From: a bacterium
Lineage (GTDB): Bacteria > Armatimonadota > Zipacnadia > Zipacnadales > Zipacnadaceae
Length of the DNA stretch: 64,000 nt
NCBI GenBank assembly: GCA_030603495.1
Contig: JAUVXR010000008.1
Span: 1-64,000, forward strand
Direction of reading: 5' to 3'
Numbering within the stretch: the stretch's first letter is position 1; every line of letters begins with the position of its first letter. A program made the translations under genes and the position numbers. Shown here in pieces: positions 9,090 through 18,081 of this stretch. The notes beneath the pieces were generated by a model. The model was not told the origin of the DNA, made no database searches, and saw nothing but the letters and a program-made list of their open reading frames with translations.

Positions 9090-9752
9090 CTAAGAGGCCA
9101 GCCCGCCTGAGAGGACCTCGTCCCGTGCAGCGAGGAGATCGAGCAGGGCATCGGTGTGCATCCGTCTGGGGATGCGGCAGTGGAGCACAAGCTGCTCGTG
9201 CGCATCGCCCTCAAAGTCAATGGCGGCAATATGCACACCCGCCTCGCGCAGGAGTTCGAGCAGATCTCCGCAAAGCTGAGCGCCACCGGGTACCAGTTGC
9301 ACCAGTACATGTCGCTCTCGGCTTGCCCCGCCCAGTACCCCTTCCAGTCTGTGCATCGCGGTCAGGGTGAAGAAGATGAGGAGCGTGGCGCAAAGGGCTG
9401 CCGCGTACCAGCCCAGGCCGACAGTCAGGCCTACCGCCGCCGCTGCCCAGATAGTGGCGGCCGTGGTCAGGCCGCGCACGTCGCCGCCGTAGCGGATAAT
9501 CGTGCCGGCACCAAGAAAGCCGATTCCCGTGACCGCAGCAGCAGCAATGCGCCCCGGGTCGAAGGTGTCGCCGGCAACCAGCCCTGATATCATCATCAGC
9601 AGGGCGGAGGCGACGGTGACCAATATATGGGTGCGCAGCCCCGCCGGTCGCTCACGCCGCTCCCGCTCCAGGCCGATTATGCCGCCGAGCACAAAGGCCA
9701 CGAGCAAGCGCACCACCATGGTCGGCCAAGGCAGAGCCAAGGCTTCACTCAT
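9090..9752 (-). CDS. MgtC/SapB family membrane protein
   Basis: The 220-residue protein has an N-terminal hydrophobic half with four or five membrane segments and hallmark motifs of the MgtC/SapB family: GGIIGLERERRERPAGLRTH and GIGFLGAGTIIR. A soluble ACT-like C-terminal domain follows from about residue 145. The family is linked to magnesium limitation and membrane energetics, but the molecular activity is unsettled. Its ATG overlaps the stop of the upstream TPR gene by four bases (ATGA), with GGAGG just before it, so the two genes are co-transcribed and probably translationally coupled. Confidence 0.85.
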   Translation of the reverse strand: MSEALALPWPTMVVRLLVAFVLGGIIGLERERRERPAGLRTHILVTVASALLMMISGLVAGDTFDPGRIAAAAVTGIGFLGAGTIIRYGGDVRGLTTAATIWAAAAVGLTVGLGWYAAALCATLLIFFTLTAMHRLEGVLGGASRERHVLVQLVPGGAQLCGDLLELLREAGVHIAAIDFEGDAHEQLVLHCRIPRRMHTDALLDLLAARDEVLSGGLAS

Positions 9753-11200
9753 GGGCGGTCACCTCCTAAGTCGTTGTCCAACTGTCGACAAGCTGCTTGA
9801 TAGTCCTCGGTCCGCGCCCACCATCGCAGCATGCGAACGCGATAGGCTGCATAGTCAGGGCTAGTGGCAGGATTCTCCTGCGGCGGAATAGCCGCTAGCT
9901 TCTGCATGTCCTGCCCCTCATAGCTGGCCATGAACTTCTCTATTGTCAAGTGTGTGGCCGCTTGAGCACGCTCCGCGGTGCAGCGTGCGATGGCGCTGCA
10001 CGCCGCGTCAGGGTCGCGGCAGGCCAGCAGTCCGGCCCGGTCTGCGGAGAGTTCGACACGCTGTTGCCAGGCGTGGCCGACGGCTCTGACCGGCGCCAGG
10101 GCCTCGGGAGTCGACTGGGCGGTCTGCGGGCCAGTCGCCCGCGCGAAAATATCGCGCACCATCGGGTGCAGTTCATTGCTGATAGGTATACGCCGGGCAA
10201 GCAAGAGGTCAACCGCCTGGAGAGCAGCCAGGTACCCACTCAGGATGGGGCCCAGGCACCTGCCCATTACGAAGGTCAGCTCGGCCTCATTGAATGTCCG
10301 GAGCATTCCGGTAGTCAGCCCCACGGCGGCTGGCTCCTCCCGGAAGACCAGCGGCAGAATGTCGGGCTCGGGCACCAGAAAGAGCTCGGGTAGGTCGGTG
10401 CCGAGCTGCTGGGCGGCCGTCTGCGCCGCAGCAACTGCCTCGGGGTGGCTGCTGGGGCGCAGGCGGACACATTGGGCCAGAATCTGGTCCACGCCACCCG
10501 GCTGCGTACATAACCTTTCAATTTCCGCCACTACGGCGGGGACCGGTTCAGTAGCCAGCCACTGCTGCCAGTAGTCGCGATCCTGCTCAAATTCCCAGAG
10601 CCGGGGGCGTTCACTTGCCCCGGCCTCCTCTGGGCTGAGTTGATCCAGGGGCTGGAACTCCTCCGCGCCTTCCTGGTCGGTCACAAAGAGCACGCTGCTG
10701 GCCGGTGCCGCTTCTTGCTCGGGAACAAGCTCGTCAAGCGTTTCAAACTCCTCGGCGCGTTCGCTGCCGTACAAGAAGGGCGTGCCGATTGCCTCTTCAT
10801 CCGGTTGCTCACCGGCTGTGGGGGCCTCTATCGAATCAAAATTGTCGCCCCCCCGAGCGAGGCGTTCGGCAACGAAGGGATCAGGAGGGATCTCGTGCAG
10901 TCGCTTTATGCGGTCTGCGCCCTGGGGATCAATCTCCGCCAGCGCCGTCCAGGCCTTGTGGTCGTCAGGGGCAGCGCGCAGGATGAGTTGGTACTGGCGC
11001 GAAGCTTGCGCTACGGCCTCGGCTTCTAGGTAACGTTCTGCCAGCCAGTGGCGGAGTTCATTGTAGCTGCCATCCGTGCGAAGCCCCTGGCGCGCGTGCT
11101 CGACCGCCCAGGCCAGCCGGCCTTTGCTGTAAGCCTCCCGGGCCTCCTGGAAGAGCCTATCAGCTTCGCGCCTACGTTCCGAGAGGTTGTCGTCGGCCAT
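9749..11200 (-). CDS. TPR protein with a degenerate M48-type peptidase domain
   Basis: I start it at the ATG at 11200 (MADDNLSERRREADRLF), nine bases after GGAG; the product has 483 residues. Residues 5-90 look like TPR helices, followed by an acidic low-complexity linker to about 215. From about 285 the sequence follows the M48 metalloprotease pattern, but at 307-319 ELTFVMGRCLGPI stands where active enzymes have an HExxH motif: the two His and the Glu are Arg, Pro and Cys. The later ELSADRAG motif, usually the third zinc ligand region, is kept at 383-390. It is therefore probably a non-catalytic scaffold. No signal peptide is visible. First gene of a two-gene operon with mgtC. Confidence 0.7.
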   Translation of the reverse strand: MADDNLSERRREADRLFQEAREAYSKGRLAWAVEHARQGLRTDGSYNELRHWLAERYLEAEAVAQASRQYQLILRAAPDDHKAWTALAEIDPQGADRIKRLHEIPPDPFVAERLARGGDNFDSIEAPTAGEQPDEEAIGTPFLYGSERAEEFETLDELVPEQEAAPASSVLFVTDQEGAEEFQPLDQLSPEEAGASERPRLWEFEQDRDYWQQWLATEPVPAVVAEIERLCTQPGGVDQILAQCVRLRPSSHPEAVAAAQTAAQQLGTDLPELFLVPEPDILPLVFREEPAAVGLTTGMLRTFNEAELTFVMGRCLGPILSGYLAALQAVDLLLARRIPISNELHPMVRDIFARATGPQTAQSTPEALAPVRAVGHAWQQRVELSADRAGLLACRDPDAACSAIARCTAERAQAATHLTIEKFMASYEGQDMQKLAAIPPQENPATSPDYAAYRVRMLRWWARTEDYQAACRQLDNDLGGDRP

Positions 11201-11314
11201 CGCTATCGTCTCCGGTGCTCTCTGCTCAGGGCTACATGTCGTTTCTATTTCTCCGTCGGTCGGCAATTTCCTCCTGGCCGCAGCCTTTGTTGTCGAGAAA
11301 CTACTGTGACCAGC

Positions 11315-11343
11315 TTGCAATATCCAACGGAATTGGGTATAAT
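11315..11343 (+). promoter_or_regulatory. Consensus sigma-70 promoter of the rimP-nusA-infB operon
   Basis: TTGCAA at 11315-11320 and a perfect TATAAT at 11338-11343 are separated by exactly 17 bases. Transcription should start near 11350, leaving a leader of about 100 bases before rimP that contains the hairpin at 11376-11400. It is one of the two strongest promoter matches in the window. Confidence 0.85.
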
Positions 11344-11375
11344 AGACACAGATTTAATCTCAGGTGAGCTATCCT

Positions 11376-11400
11376 GGGAGTGGGTTGTTGGCCCACTCCC
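11376..11400 (+). promoter_or_regulatory. Leader hairpin upstream of rimP
   Basis: A perfect nine-base stem (GGGAGTGGG/CCCACTCCC) closes a seven-base loop, followed by the mildly T-rich TGTTGTTTAT. It lies inside the predicted mRNA leader, about 25 bases after the start of transcription. It could be an attenuator or an autoregulatory site for NusA, a known theme for nusA operons, but the T-tract is too broken for a strong terminator. Confidence 0.6.
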
Positions 11401-11453
11401 TGTTGTTTATGAGATGACGGCTATATCTTTGATCGCAGAGGAGTCAGTGGTGA

Positions 11454-11945
11454 GTGATGCGCCGGCAGGGCGACCCAACCTTGGATGAGGTCGAGCCGGA
11501 GATTGCGCGGATGCTGGAAGAGTTCGGGTATGAGCTGGTCCTGGCGGAGCTCAAGGGCCCGGTCGGCCGGCAGATCTTGACTGTGTATGTTGACAAGATT
11601 GGCGGCGTTACCAGTGAGGACTGTGCACAAGTGGCCAGGCGGATTTCGGTGCTACTGGAGACGCTGGATGCGGTGCGCTACAACTATGATATTGTCGTCT
11701 CATCGCCGGGGGGGGAACGCCCCCTGACCCGCGAGGCGGATTTCGACCGTTTTGCGGGGGAGAAGGCCGCGCTCACTGTCGAGCGGTCGCACCGCAAGGT
11801 GACGCTGACGGGTAGACTCAGAGGCCTGAGAGACAGTTGTGTGGTGCTCGAGACTGATAGTGGTACCGTAGAGGTGCCAATGGAGAATATCGTTGCCGCC
11901 CGGCTGGACGGAGACTGGAACGACAAGGAGGACCTAACCTGGTGA
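11454..11945 (+). CDS. rimP: Ribosome maturation factor RimP
   Basis: RimP assists maturation of the 30S ribosomal subunit. The 163-residue protein has the family layout: an N-terminal alpha/beta domain (EVEPEIARMLEEFGYELVL, VYVDKIGGVTSEDCAQVARR), the hallmark YDIVVSSPGGERPLTREADF, and a C-terminal SH3-like beta domain. The start is GTG at 11454 or the adjacent ATG at 11457, about ten bases after GAGGAG. It is the first gene of the nusA-infB operon, as in most bacteria. Confidence 0.93.
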   Translation: MMRRQGDPTLDEVEPEIARMLEEFGYELVLAELKGPVGRQILTVYVDKIGGVTSEDCAQVARRISVLLETLDAVRYNYDIVVSSPGGERPLTREADFDRFAGEKAALTVERSHRKVTLTGRLRGLRDSCVVLETDSGTVEVPMENIVAARLDGDWNDKEDLTW

Positions 11946-11978
11946 CTCCGACAGTTGGACCCGGGAGGTGAGCGGAGC

Positions 11979-13268
11979 ATGAATGGCGACCTGATTGATG
12001 CCCTTGAGCAATTGCAGAAGGAGAAGGACATTCCCATGTCTTCCCTACTGCAGACGGTGGAGATAGCGATGACCTCGGCGTATCGTAAGCGCTATGGTGG
12101 GACTGAGGATGTGCACATCAAGATTGATCCGCAGCAGAGGAAGGTGCGCTTGTTTGCGCGCCGCGAAGAGCCTAGTAGTGACACTGAGCTGCTGGACGAA
12201 GAAGACCTGGACGAAGAAGATATGGATTTGGGGACGATTCAGTCCTCCGGACTTTACGATGAACGAGAGATTGATGCGGGGGACTTCGGACGTATCGCGG
12301 CGCAGACCGCCAAGCAGGTCGTCATCCAGCGCATCCGGGAAGCGGAGCGCGAGATCACCTATGACCGCTTCATCCAGCGTGTCGGGGAGGTAGTCACCGC
12401 TGAAGTGCAGCGGCGCGATGCCCGCAGTGTCTTTGTCATTATCGGCGATGCTGAGGCCATTCTGCCCTCCCACGAGCAGATACCGGGCGAGCCTTACCGG
12501 TTCAATGACCGCATCAAGGTCTACATCCTCAATGTGCGCAGAACGACCAAGAATCCCCAGATTATCGTATCGCGCACGCACCCGATGCTCGTTAAGCGGC
12601 TTTTTGAGCTGGAAGTACCCGAGGTCTACGAGGGCATTGTGGAAGTAAAGGCGATCGCCCGCGAGCCGGGGGCCCGTTCGAAGGTTGCGGTACTCTCCAA
12701 CGATACTCAGGTAGACGCGGTGGGGGCCTGTGTGGGCCATCGGGGAGGCCGAGTACAGGCGATCGTGGATGAACTGCGCGGTGAGAAGGTTGACATTGTA
12801 CGATACGATGAAACCCTAGCTGAATACCTCAAGAATGCGCTGTCGCCGGCGCGAGCCAGTCGCGTGATCCTTGACGAAGATGAGCGTTCCGCGGTAGTCA
12901 TCGCCCCGGACGATCAACTGTCGCTGGCAATTGGGCGGCGGGGACAGAACGTCCGGCTGGCGGCCCAGCTTATCGGTTGGAAGATTGACATTCGTAGTCA
13001 CTCGCAGTGGCAGGAGCAAGAGAAGGCGGCCCGCGAAGCCGCGGCCGAACCGGCGACGATGCGCGTCTACGAGATAGCTCGAGAGCTGGGAGTAGAGAGC
13101 CGGGACCTGGTCGAGATTCTCCAGGACGAGGACGTCGAGATTACCAGTCATGCCAGTAACATTACGGGTGAGCAGGTGAGTATGCTGCGGAATCTACTGG
13201 CGGGAGGCAGCGGGACGCTGGAGGAATTGGAGGCGGGGGAGATAGTCATCGAGGTTAAGGATTCGTAG
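11979..13268 (+). CDS. nusA: Transcription elongation/termination factor NusA with an extra C-terminal domain
   Basis: NusA binds RNA polymerase and controls pausing, termination and antitermination. I start it at ATG 11979 (MNGDLIDALEQLQKEKDIP) because this matches the usual N-terminus. The N-terminal domain spans about 1-130, with an acidic stretch (EEDLDEEDMDL). It is followed by an S1 domain and two KH domains (ending with IGRRGQNVRLAAQLIGWKID). Instead of the usual acidic repeats, residues 361-408 (RVYEIARELGVESRDLVEIL and on) resemble the small N-terminal helical domain of initiation factor IF-2, whose gene follows. The genes ylxR and ylxQ, often found between nusA and infB, are absent. 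Confidence 0.93.
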   Translation: MNGDLIDALEQLQKEKDIPMSSLLQTVEIAMTSAYRKRYGGTEDVHIKIDPQQRKVRLFARREEPSSDTELLDEEDLDEEDMDLGTIQSSGLYDEREIDAGDFGRIAAQTAKQVVIQRIREAEREITYDRFIQRVGEVVTAEVQRRDARSVFVIIGDAEAILPSHEQIPGEPYRFNDRIKVYILNVRRTTKNPQIIVSRTHPMLVKRLFELEVPEVYEGIVEVKAIAREPGARSKVAVLSNDTQVDAVGACVGHRGGRVQAIVDELRGEKVDIVRYDETLAEYLKNALSPARASRVILDEDERSAVVIAPDDQLSLAIGRRGQNVRLAAQLIGWKIDIRSHSQWQEQEKAAREAAAEPATMRVYEIARELGVESRDLVEILQDEDVEITSHASNITGEQVSMLRNLLAGGSGTLEELEAGEIVIEVKDS

Positions 13269-13345
13269 CAGCCAAGGTCAGATCCCCTGGGGTTGGCTTG
13301 CGGTCCTGGAGAGGGAAATCAACTGCGGCGCGGAGGTACCGTTAA

Positions 13346-15322
13346 TTGGCCAAGATCCGTATCTTTTCTTTAGCCAAGAAACTAGGATTGCGCAGTGAAG
13401 CACTCATCGCCGTGTTGTCCGAGATGGGGGTAGAAAATGTTACCCCGGCCTCGGCCATAGATCCGGAGACGGGTGTGGCTGCCACCGAGCTGCTGGCTGA
13501 GCAGGCTGAGGAGGCCCGCAAGGGGGCGCAGGCTGCGGCCGAGGTGCAAGCTGCTCAAGAAGATGGCCGGCACAAAGTAGTCAAGCCGGGGGAGAAAGCG
13601 GAAACGGAGGAATGGGCGGAGCAGGAGTTCTCGCCGCCGGTCCACGATGCCGACTTGCTCGAAGGTATGGCCGAACTGGAGCACCATATTGCCGAGCTGG
13701 AAGCGGCTGCTGAGGCCGAGCGTCGGGGCAAAGAAGCAGTCCGACCGTTGTCGGAGTTGGCGGCGCGGCCAACCGGTGAGCGGCCCGAGTCCGCTATTGA
13801 CGTCCCGCCGGTGGTAACTGTTCTGGGACATGTTGACCACGGTAAGACTACGCTGCTCGATGCGTTGCGCGATACAAATGTGGCAGAGGAAGAAAGCGGC
13901 GGCATTACCCAACATATCGGAGCCTCGGAGGTATCCGTTGACGGCAAAGCCATCGTTTTCGTAGACACCCCTGGCCACGCGGCCTTCACTGCTATGCGGG
14001 CCCGGGGGGCGCAGGTCACCGATGTCGCGATCCTGATAGTTGCTGCTGACGACGGAGTGATGCCCCAGACCGAGGAAGCCATTGATCATATCCGCGCCGC
14101 TGATGTCCCGATGATAGTGGCCGTCAACAAAGTCGACTTGCCTGCGGCGGATATCGAGACGGTCCAGCGCGAACTCCTGGAGCATGAGATAGTGCCCGAA
14201 AACTTGGGTGGTGACACGGTCGTCGTGCAGATCTCGGCTTTGCACCGAGAGGGGCTTGATGACCTGCTCGAGATGATCCTGCTGATTGCCGAGGTTCAGG
14301 AACTGTGGGCCGACCCAGAGGCCGACTTTTTGGGTGTTGTTGTCGAGTCGAGTGTAGACGCCAGTGAGGGCGCGCTGGTGACTGTGCTGATCCGCAACGG
14401 GACGATATCGGTCGGCGATATTGTCATGTGTGGCTCCTCGTGGGGCCGTGTACGACGCCTGCGTGACTGGCGGGGCAAGCCGGTCAAGAGTATGGGACCG
14501 GGCCGACCTGTGGAGATAGTGGGACTGGCTGATGTCGGCGAAGCCGGCGAAATCATGCAGACTTGCCAGAGTGCCCGGGAAGCTCGTAGTCTAGCTGAGG
14601 AACGGCAGGGGGTCAAGTGGGAGAGCCATCTGGTCGGCCAGGCCGAGGTCCAGTTGCGGCACATTCAGCAGGAACTGGGCGACAGCCCAGTCAAGCAGCT
14701 CAATATCGTGCTCAAGTCGGATGTGTGGGGCACAGCCCAAGCTGCCGAGAGCAACCTGGCTGGCCTCAGCGAGCGGCTTGACGAAATCGAGATCAACGTC
14801 GTCCACAGTGGCGTAGGCGAGATTACTGAGTCCGATATCCTGCTGGCGGCCGCCTCCCAGGCGATCGTGCTGGGCTTTCGCGTGACTGCCGGTGGCAGTG
14901 CCCGGCGGGCGGGCGAAGACGAGCACGTGGAAGTGCGAACCTACGATGTCATTTACGAGGTGCTCGACGACATCCGGCGGGCGATGGTCGGCATGCTCGA
15001 TCCGATCTACGAACAGCAGCTTGTCGGCGAGGCCGAGGTGCTGCAAACCTTCCGCGTTTCGCGCGTTGGCGTCATTGCCGGATGCCGCGTGACCAACGGC
15101 CGGCTGGAGCGTGGGGTCCGCATCGAGGTTATGCGCAGTGACGAGCAGGTCTTCGATGGTCCACTCACTTCCCTGCGTCGCTTCGAGAATGATGTCGCTG
15201 TGGTCGAAGCACCCCAGGAGTGCGGAATAGCTGCCGAGGGCTTCAACAACTGGGAAGAGGGTGATGCCATTAAGGCGTACATTGAGGTGGAGATCAGGCG
15301 AACACTGCCTGAGGAGGACTAG
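13346..15322 (+). CDS. infB: Translation initiation factor IF-2
   Basis: IF-2 is the GTPase that brings initiator tRNA to the 30S subunit and promotes subunit joining. The start is a TTG at 13346 after CGGAGG. Residues 1-50 are the IF2_N domain ([20 protein letters not shown]), followed by a short charged linker. The G domain begins near residue 155 with [14 protein letters not shown] (G1) and continues with DTPGHAAF (G3) and NKVD (G4). Domains II to IV follow to the C-terminus. With 658 residues it is short for the family because the linker is small. Confidence 0.96.
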   Translation: MAKIRIFSLAKKLGLRSEALIAVLSEMGVENVTPASAIDPETGVAATELLAEQAEEARKGAQAAAEVQAAQEDGRHKVVKPGEKAETEEWAEQEFSPPVHDADLLEGMAELEHHIAELEAAAEAERRGKEAVRPLSELAARPTGERPESAIDVPPVVTVLGHVDHGKTTLLDALRDTNVAEEESGGITQHIGASEVSVDGKAIVFVDTPGHAAFTAMRARGAQVTDVAILIVAADDGVMPQTEEAIDHIRAADVPMIVAVNKVDLPAADIETVQRELLEHEIVPENLGGDTVVVQISALHREGLDDLLEMILLIAEVQELWADPEADFLGVVVESSVDASEGALVTVLIRNGTISVGDIVMCGSSWGRVRRLRDWRGKPVKSMGPGRPVEIVGLADVGEAGEIMQTCQSAREARSLAEERQGVKWESHLVGQAEVQLRHIQQELGDSPVKQLNIVLKSDVWGTAQAAESNLAGLSERLDEIEINVVHSGVGEITESDILLAAASQAIVLGFRVTAGGSARRAGEDEHVEVRTYDVIYEVLDDIRRAMVGMLDPIYEQQLVGEAEVLQTFRVSRVGVIAGCRVTNGRLERGVRIEVMRSDEQVFDGPLTSLRRFENDVAVVEAPQECGIAAEGFNNWEEGDAIKAYIEVEIRRTLPEED

Positions 15323-15405
15323 GAGTCTGGCGCCTAGATGGCTGAACTAGGAGGATGCGGTTCTGCTGCCCGCTGGATAATCTTACGGATTACTGACCGG
15401 GACAA

Positions 15406-15693
15406 ATGCCTATCTTCGTCGGCCTGCTGACCACCGATATAGCCATACCTGAAGCCGATAGCCTCAAAGAGAAGCGCCACGTGTTGAGCGGCCTCCTGAC
15501 GCGGCTACGGAACCGCCTGAAAGTCGCAGTGGCCGAGGTGGCCTATCAGGATTGTCATCGGCTCGCCCGGATCGCCACCGTCACGGTCAGCAACAGCACG
15601 GCCCAAACTCATCGGATGCTTTCGGCCGCCTCGCAGTTCATACAGTCCCAGCCCCGTGTAACCGTCCAGTCTGAGACGGTCGAGATTATCTGA
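15406..15693 (+). CDS. ylxP: DUF503 family protein (YlxP-like)
   Basis: The 95-residue protein starts with the family pattern VGLLTTDIAIPEADSLKEKR, followed by RNRLKVAVAEV and a C-terminal VTVQSETVEII strand. DUF503/YlxP proteins are small ferredoxin-fold proteins encoded in the infB-rbfA interval in many Gram-positive-type bacteria and are thought to act in ribosome assembly. The position here between infB and rbfA matches that pattern exactly. Confidence 0.9.
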   Translation: MPIFVGLLTTDIAIPEADSLKEKRHVLSGLLTRLRNRLKVAVAEVAYQDCHRLARIATVTVSNSTAQTHRMLSAASQFIQSQPRVTVQSETVEII

Positions 15694-15786
15694 TGGTAGC
15701 AAGGTCGGGGATATATCAGGACGTGGGAGGGGCATCTTTGCTCGGACGGCTCGTGCCGACTACTTGAGGGCAACAAGGCTTGTGAT

Positions 15787-17151
15787 ATGCCTACTCGCCG
15801 CCAAATGCGTGTTGGTCACCTTCTCCAACAGGAAATCAGCGACATAATCCGCACGGCCGTGCGCGACCCTGACCTCGGGTTCGTAACGATTACCGAGGTG
15901 GAGGTCTCGGGCGATCTGGCGCGTGCACGGGTCCATGTCGGTGTTATGGGCGAAGACAGCGACGTCCGCAATACGATGAAAGCTCTGGGCCGGGCCCGCG
16001 GACTGGTGCGCAGTGAGTTGGCCCAGAGAGTGCATCTGAAGCGCATCCCCAGCCTTGTCTTTGAGCTGGACGAGACCGCTCGCGAGGCCCAACGCATCGA
16101 ATCACTGATCAACCAATTTGAGTCTGAGCAGGCCCAGTTGGGCCGACCCAGTGGAGAGAATGACCAGCAATTGCCCGCTGCTGATTACCAGCTGGTTATT
16201 GCCCAGATTGCCGAACTGCTCAACGCACGGCGTCCCACGGTTATCCTCATCCATCACCATCCCGACGGCGACGCGGTCGGCAGTGGGCTGGCTCTGAGTC
16301 TCGCCCTCGAGCAGTCTGGGCAGTTCGTCCCCGTGCTTTGTGCTGACCCTGTGCCAGCCCGTTATCACTTTCTGCCAGAAACGGATCGGGTAACTAGTGT
16401 CGTGCCCGACGACTTCGACGTGGCTGTGGTCCTGGACGCGGGCGACTGTCAGCAGCTCGGCGAGCTGGCCGGCATCGTTGAGCAAGCGTCAGTCGTCGTA
16501 TGGATAGACCATCACCGGACCAATCAGGGCGGCGGCGATGTGGACTACTTGGACACCGGCGCGGCGGCAACAGCGCTCCAGGTATACCGCGTTATCAGCG
16601 CTCTCGGTGCGCAAATAGATGAGAGAATAGCTACCTGTCTATACTGTGGGCTGGCGACAGATACCGGTTTCTTCACCTATGAGAATACCTCAGCGGACGT
16701 GCTGATTGCTGCCGGTGAGCTGGTTCAGGCCGGAGCAGACCCGTGGGGGATTGCTACTGAAGTCCAGAACCGAATCGGACCGGCCGCAGCCCGACTGCGC
16801 GGTCGGGCACTGGCCTGCCTGGCCACCGCGGCGAACGGACGGATTGTGCACGCTGCGCTCACCCCACGTGATTTTACTGTCGCGGGAGCCAGTCAGGAAG
16901 ATACCGAAGGCATTATTGATCTGCTCAAGCTGGTCGCGGACAGCGGGGTCCAGGTCCTCTTCAAGGCGATCAGCCACAATCACTGGCGGGTTAGCCTGCG
17001 CTCGTCAGCTGTTGATGTCGCGGCGATTGCTGAGGCCTTTGGCGGGGGCGGCCACGTGCCAGCGGCGGGCTGCTCAGTGCCCGGGGCGTTGCCTGAAGTG
17101 CGAGCCAAGGTTATCCAGGCAATTGAGGATGCACTTGACAGGAAGCGGTGA
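15787..17151 (+). CDS. Fusion of ribosome-binding factor A and DHH phosphoesterase (NrnA-type)
   Basis: One 454-residue frame joins two proteins that are usually separate neighbours. Residues 1 to about 118 are RbfA (RVGHLLQQEISDIIRTAV, VHVGVMG, IPSLVFELDETA), a 30S maturation factor. After a Gln/Pro-rich linker, residues about 132-454 are a DHH/DHHA1 phosphoesterase like NrnA, which degrades nano-RNA and pAp. It has HHHPDGDAVGSG near 155, VVLDAGD, IDHHRTN near 240, ATDTGFFTYENTS, and GGGGHVPAAG near 418. Key catalytic Asp and His residues are present. No stop or internal ribosome binding site separates the halves, so I consider it a true fusion. Confidence 0.9.
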   Translation: MPTRRQMRVGHLLQQEISDIIRTAVRDPDLGFVTITEVEVSGDLARARVHVGVMGEDSDVRNTMKALGRARGLVRSELAQRVHLKRIPSLVFELDETAREAQRIESLINQFESEQAQLGRPSGENDQQLPAADYQLVIAQIAELLNARRPTVILIHHHPDGDAVGSGLALSLALEQSGQFVPVLCADPVPARYHFLPETDRVTSVVPDDFDVAVVLDAGDCQQLGELAGIVEQASVVVWIDHHRTNQGGGDVDYLDTGAAATALQVYRVISALGAQIDERIATCLYCGLATDTGFFTYENTSADVLIAAGELVQAGADPWGIATEVQNRIGPAAARLRGRALACLATAANGRIVHAALTPRDFTVAGASQEDTEGIIDLLKLVADSGVQVLFKAISHNHWRVSLRSSAVDVAAIAEAFGGGGHVPAAGCSVPGALPEVRAKVIQAIEDALDRKR

Positions 17152-17157
17152 GCTGGT

Positions 17158-18060
17158 ATGCACGGTGGCCTATTGGTCGTCAAGCCACCGGGAATGACCT
17201 CCCACGATGTTGTGGACTTTGTGCGCAAGCTTTGGGCGGTAAAGGCGGGACACACCGGTACGCTTGACCCGGCCGCCGCAGGGCTGCTGGTCTTGTGCCT
17301 AGGCGCTGCGACGCGTCTATCCGAGTACCTGGTGGACTGTGATAAGGTCTACCGGGCCGAGATCACTCTGGGCCTTGCCACCACCACAGCCGACGCCGAG
17401 GGCCAACTGACCGCGCAGCAGGATGCCGGTCGTGTGACCGCTGAACAGGTTGAAGAGGCCCTCGCAGCCCTGACCGGTCCCCTGGAGATTGCGGTGCCAG
17501 CTCACTCTGCGGTCAGTCGGAACGGGACCCGGCTCTATAAGCGCGCTCGGCGCGGCGAAGCAGTGGAGCTTCCCACGCGGCAGGTGGCAATCCATCGCTG
17601 GGAGCTTATTGAGTTTGCCGAGGGTAAGCATCCAACGGCGCTCACCGAGGTTCAGTGCAGCAAAGGGACGTATGTGCGTAGCTTAGCGGAGTTGCTGGGC
17701 AACCGACTGGGCACCAGCGGGTATCTTTCGTTTCTGCTACGCACGCAGATTGGTCCGCATCATCTGGAAGATGCCTGGACCCTGGAGAGACTGGCGGCCC
17801 TTGATGGCTGCGACGCGGCGCAAGCCGTGCTCATCAATCCACCGAAGATGTTGGCGCACATGCCGAGAGTTGTTGTGGACCAGGCAGCAGCCGAGCGGCT
17901 GCGGGACGGTAATGCTCACGAAACCGAGCACGCTGACGGTCAGGCCGGCCTGGCAGCGGTAGTGACCCGCGGGGGCAGTTTGCTGTGCGTGGCAGAGAGC
18001 AGGCAAGTAGGCAATCGCTGGCGGCTTCAACCGCGCAAGGTTTTCCATTGGGATGCTTGA
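17158..18060 (+). CDS. truB: tRNA pseudouridine-55 synthase TruB
   Basis: TruB converts U55 of the tRNA T-loop to pseudouridine. The 300-residue protein begins GGLLVVKPPGMTSHDVVDFV and carries the catalytic motif GHTGTLDPAAAGLL with the essential Asp near residue 41. It also has KVYRAEITLG and the CSKGTYVRSLAELLG motif. The C-terminus (to WRLQPRKVFHWDA) is a PUA-like domain. The ATG lies six bases after the previous stop, consistent with tight operon coupling. Confidence 0.95.
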   Translation: MHGGLLVVKPPGMTSHDVVDFVRKLWAVKAGHTGTLDPAAAGLLVLCLGAATRLSEYLVDCDKVYRAEITLGLATTTADAEGQLTAQQDAGRVTAEQVEEALAALTGPLEIAVPAHSAVSRNGTRLYKRARRGEAVELPTRQVAIHRWELIEFAEGKHPTALTEVQCSKGTYVRSLAELLGNRLGTSGYLSFLLRTQIGPHHLEDAWTLERLAALDGCDAAQAVLINPPKMLAHMPRVVVDQAAAERLRDGNAHETEHADGQAGLAAVVTRGGSLLCVAESRQVGNRWRLQPRKVFHWDA

Positions 18061-18081
18061 GCTGGGAGAGAGAGTCGTGCA

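Noticed and set aside
12045-12740. Minus-strand frame opposite nusA
   Set aside because: Codon-position bias follows the nusA frame; the antisense product has no motif.
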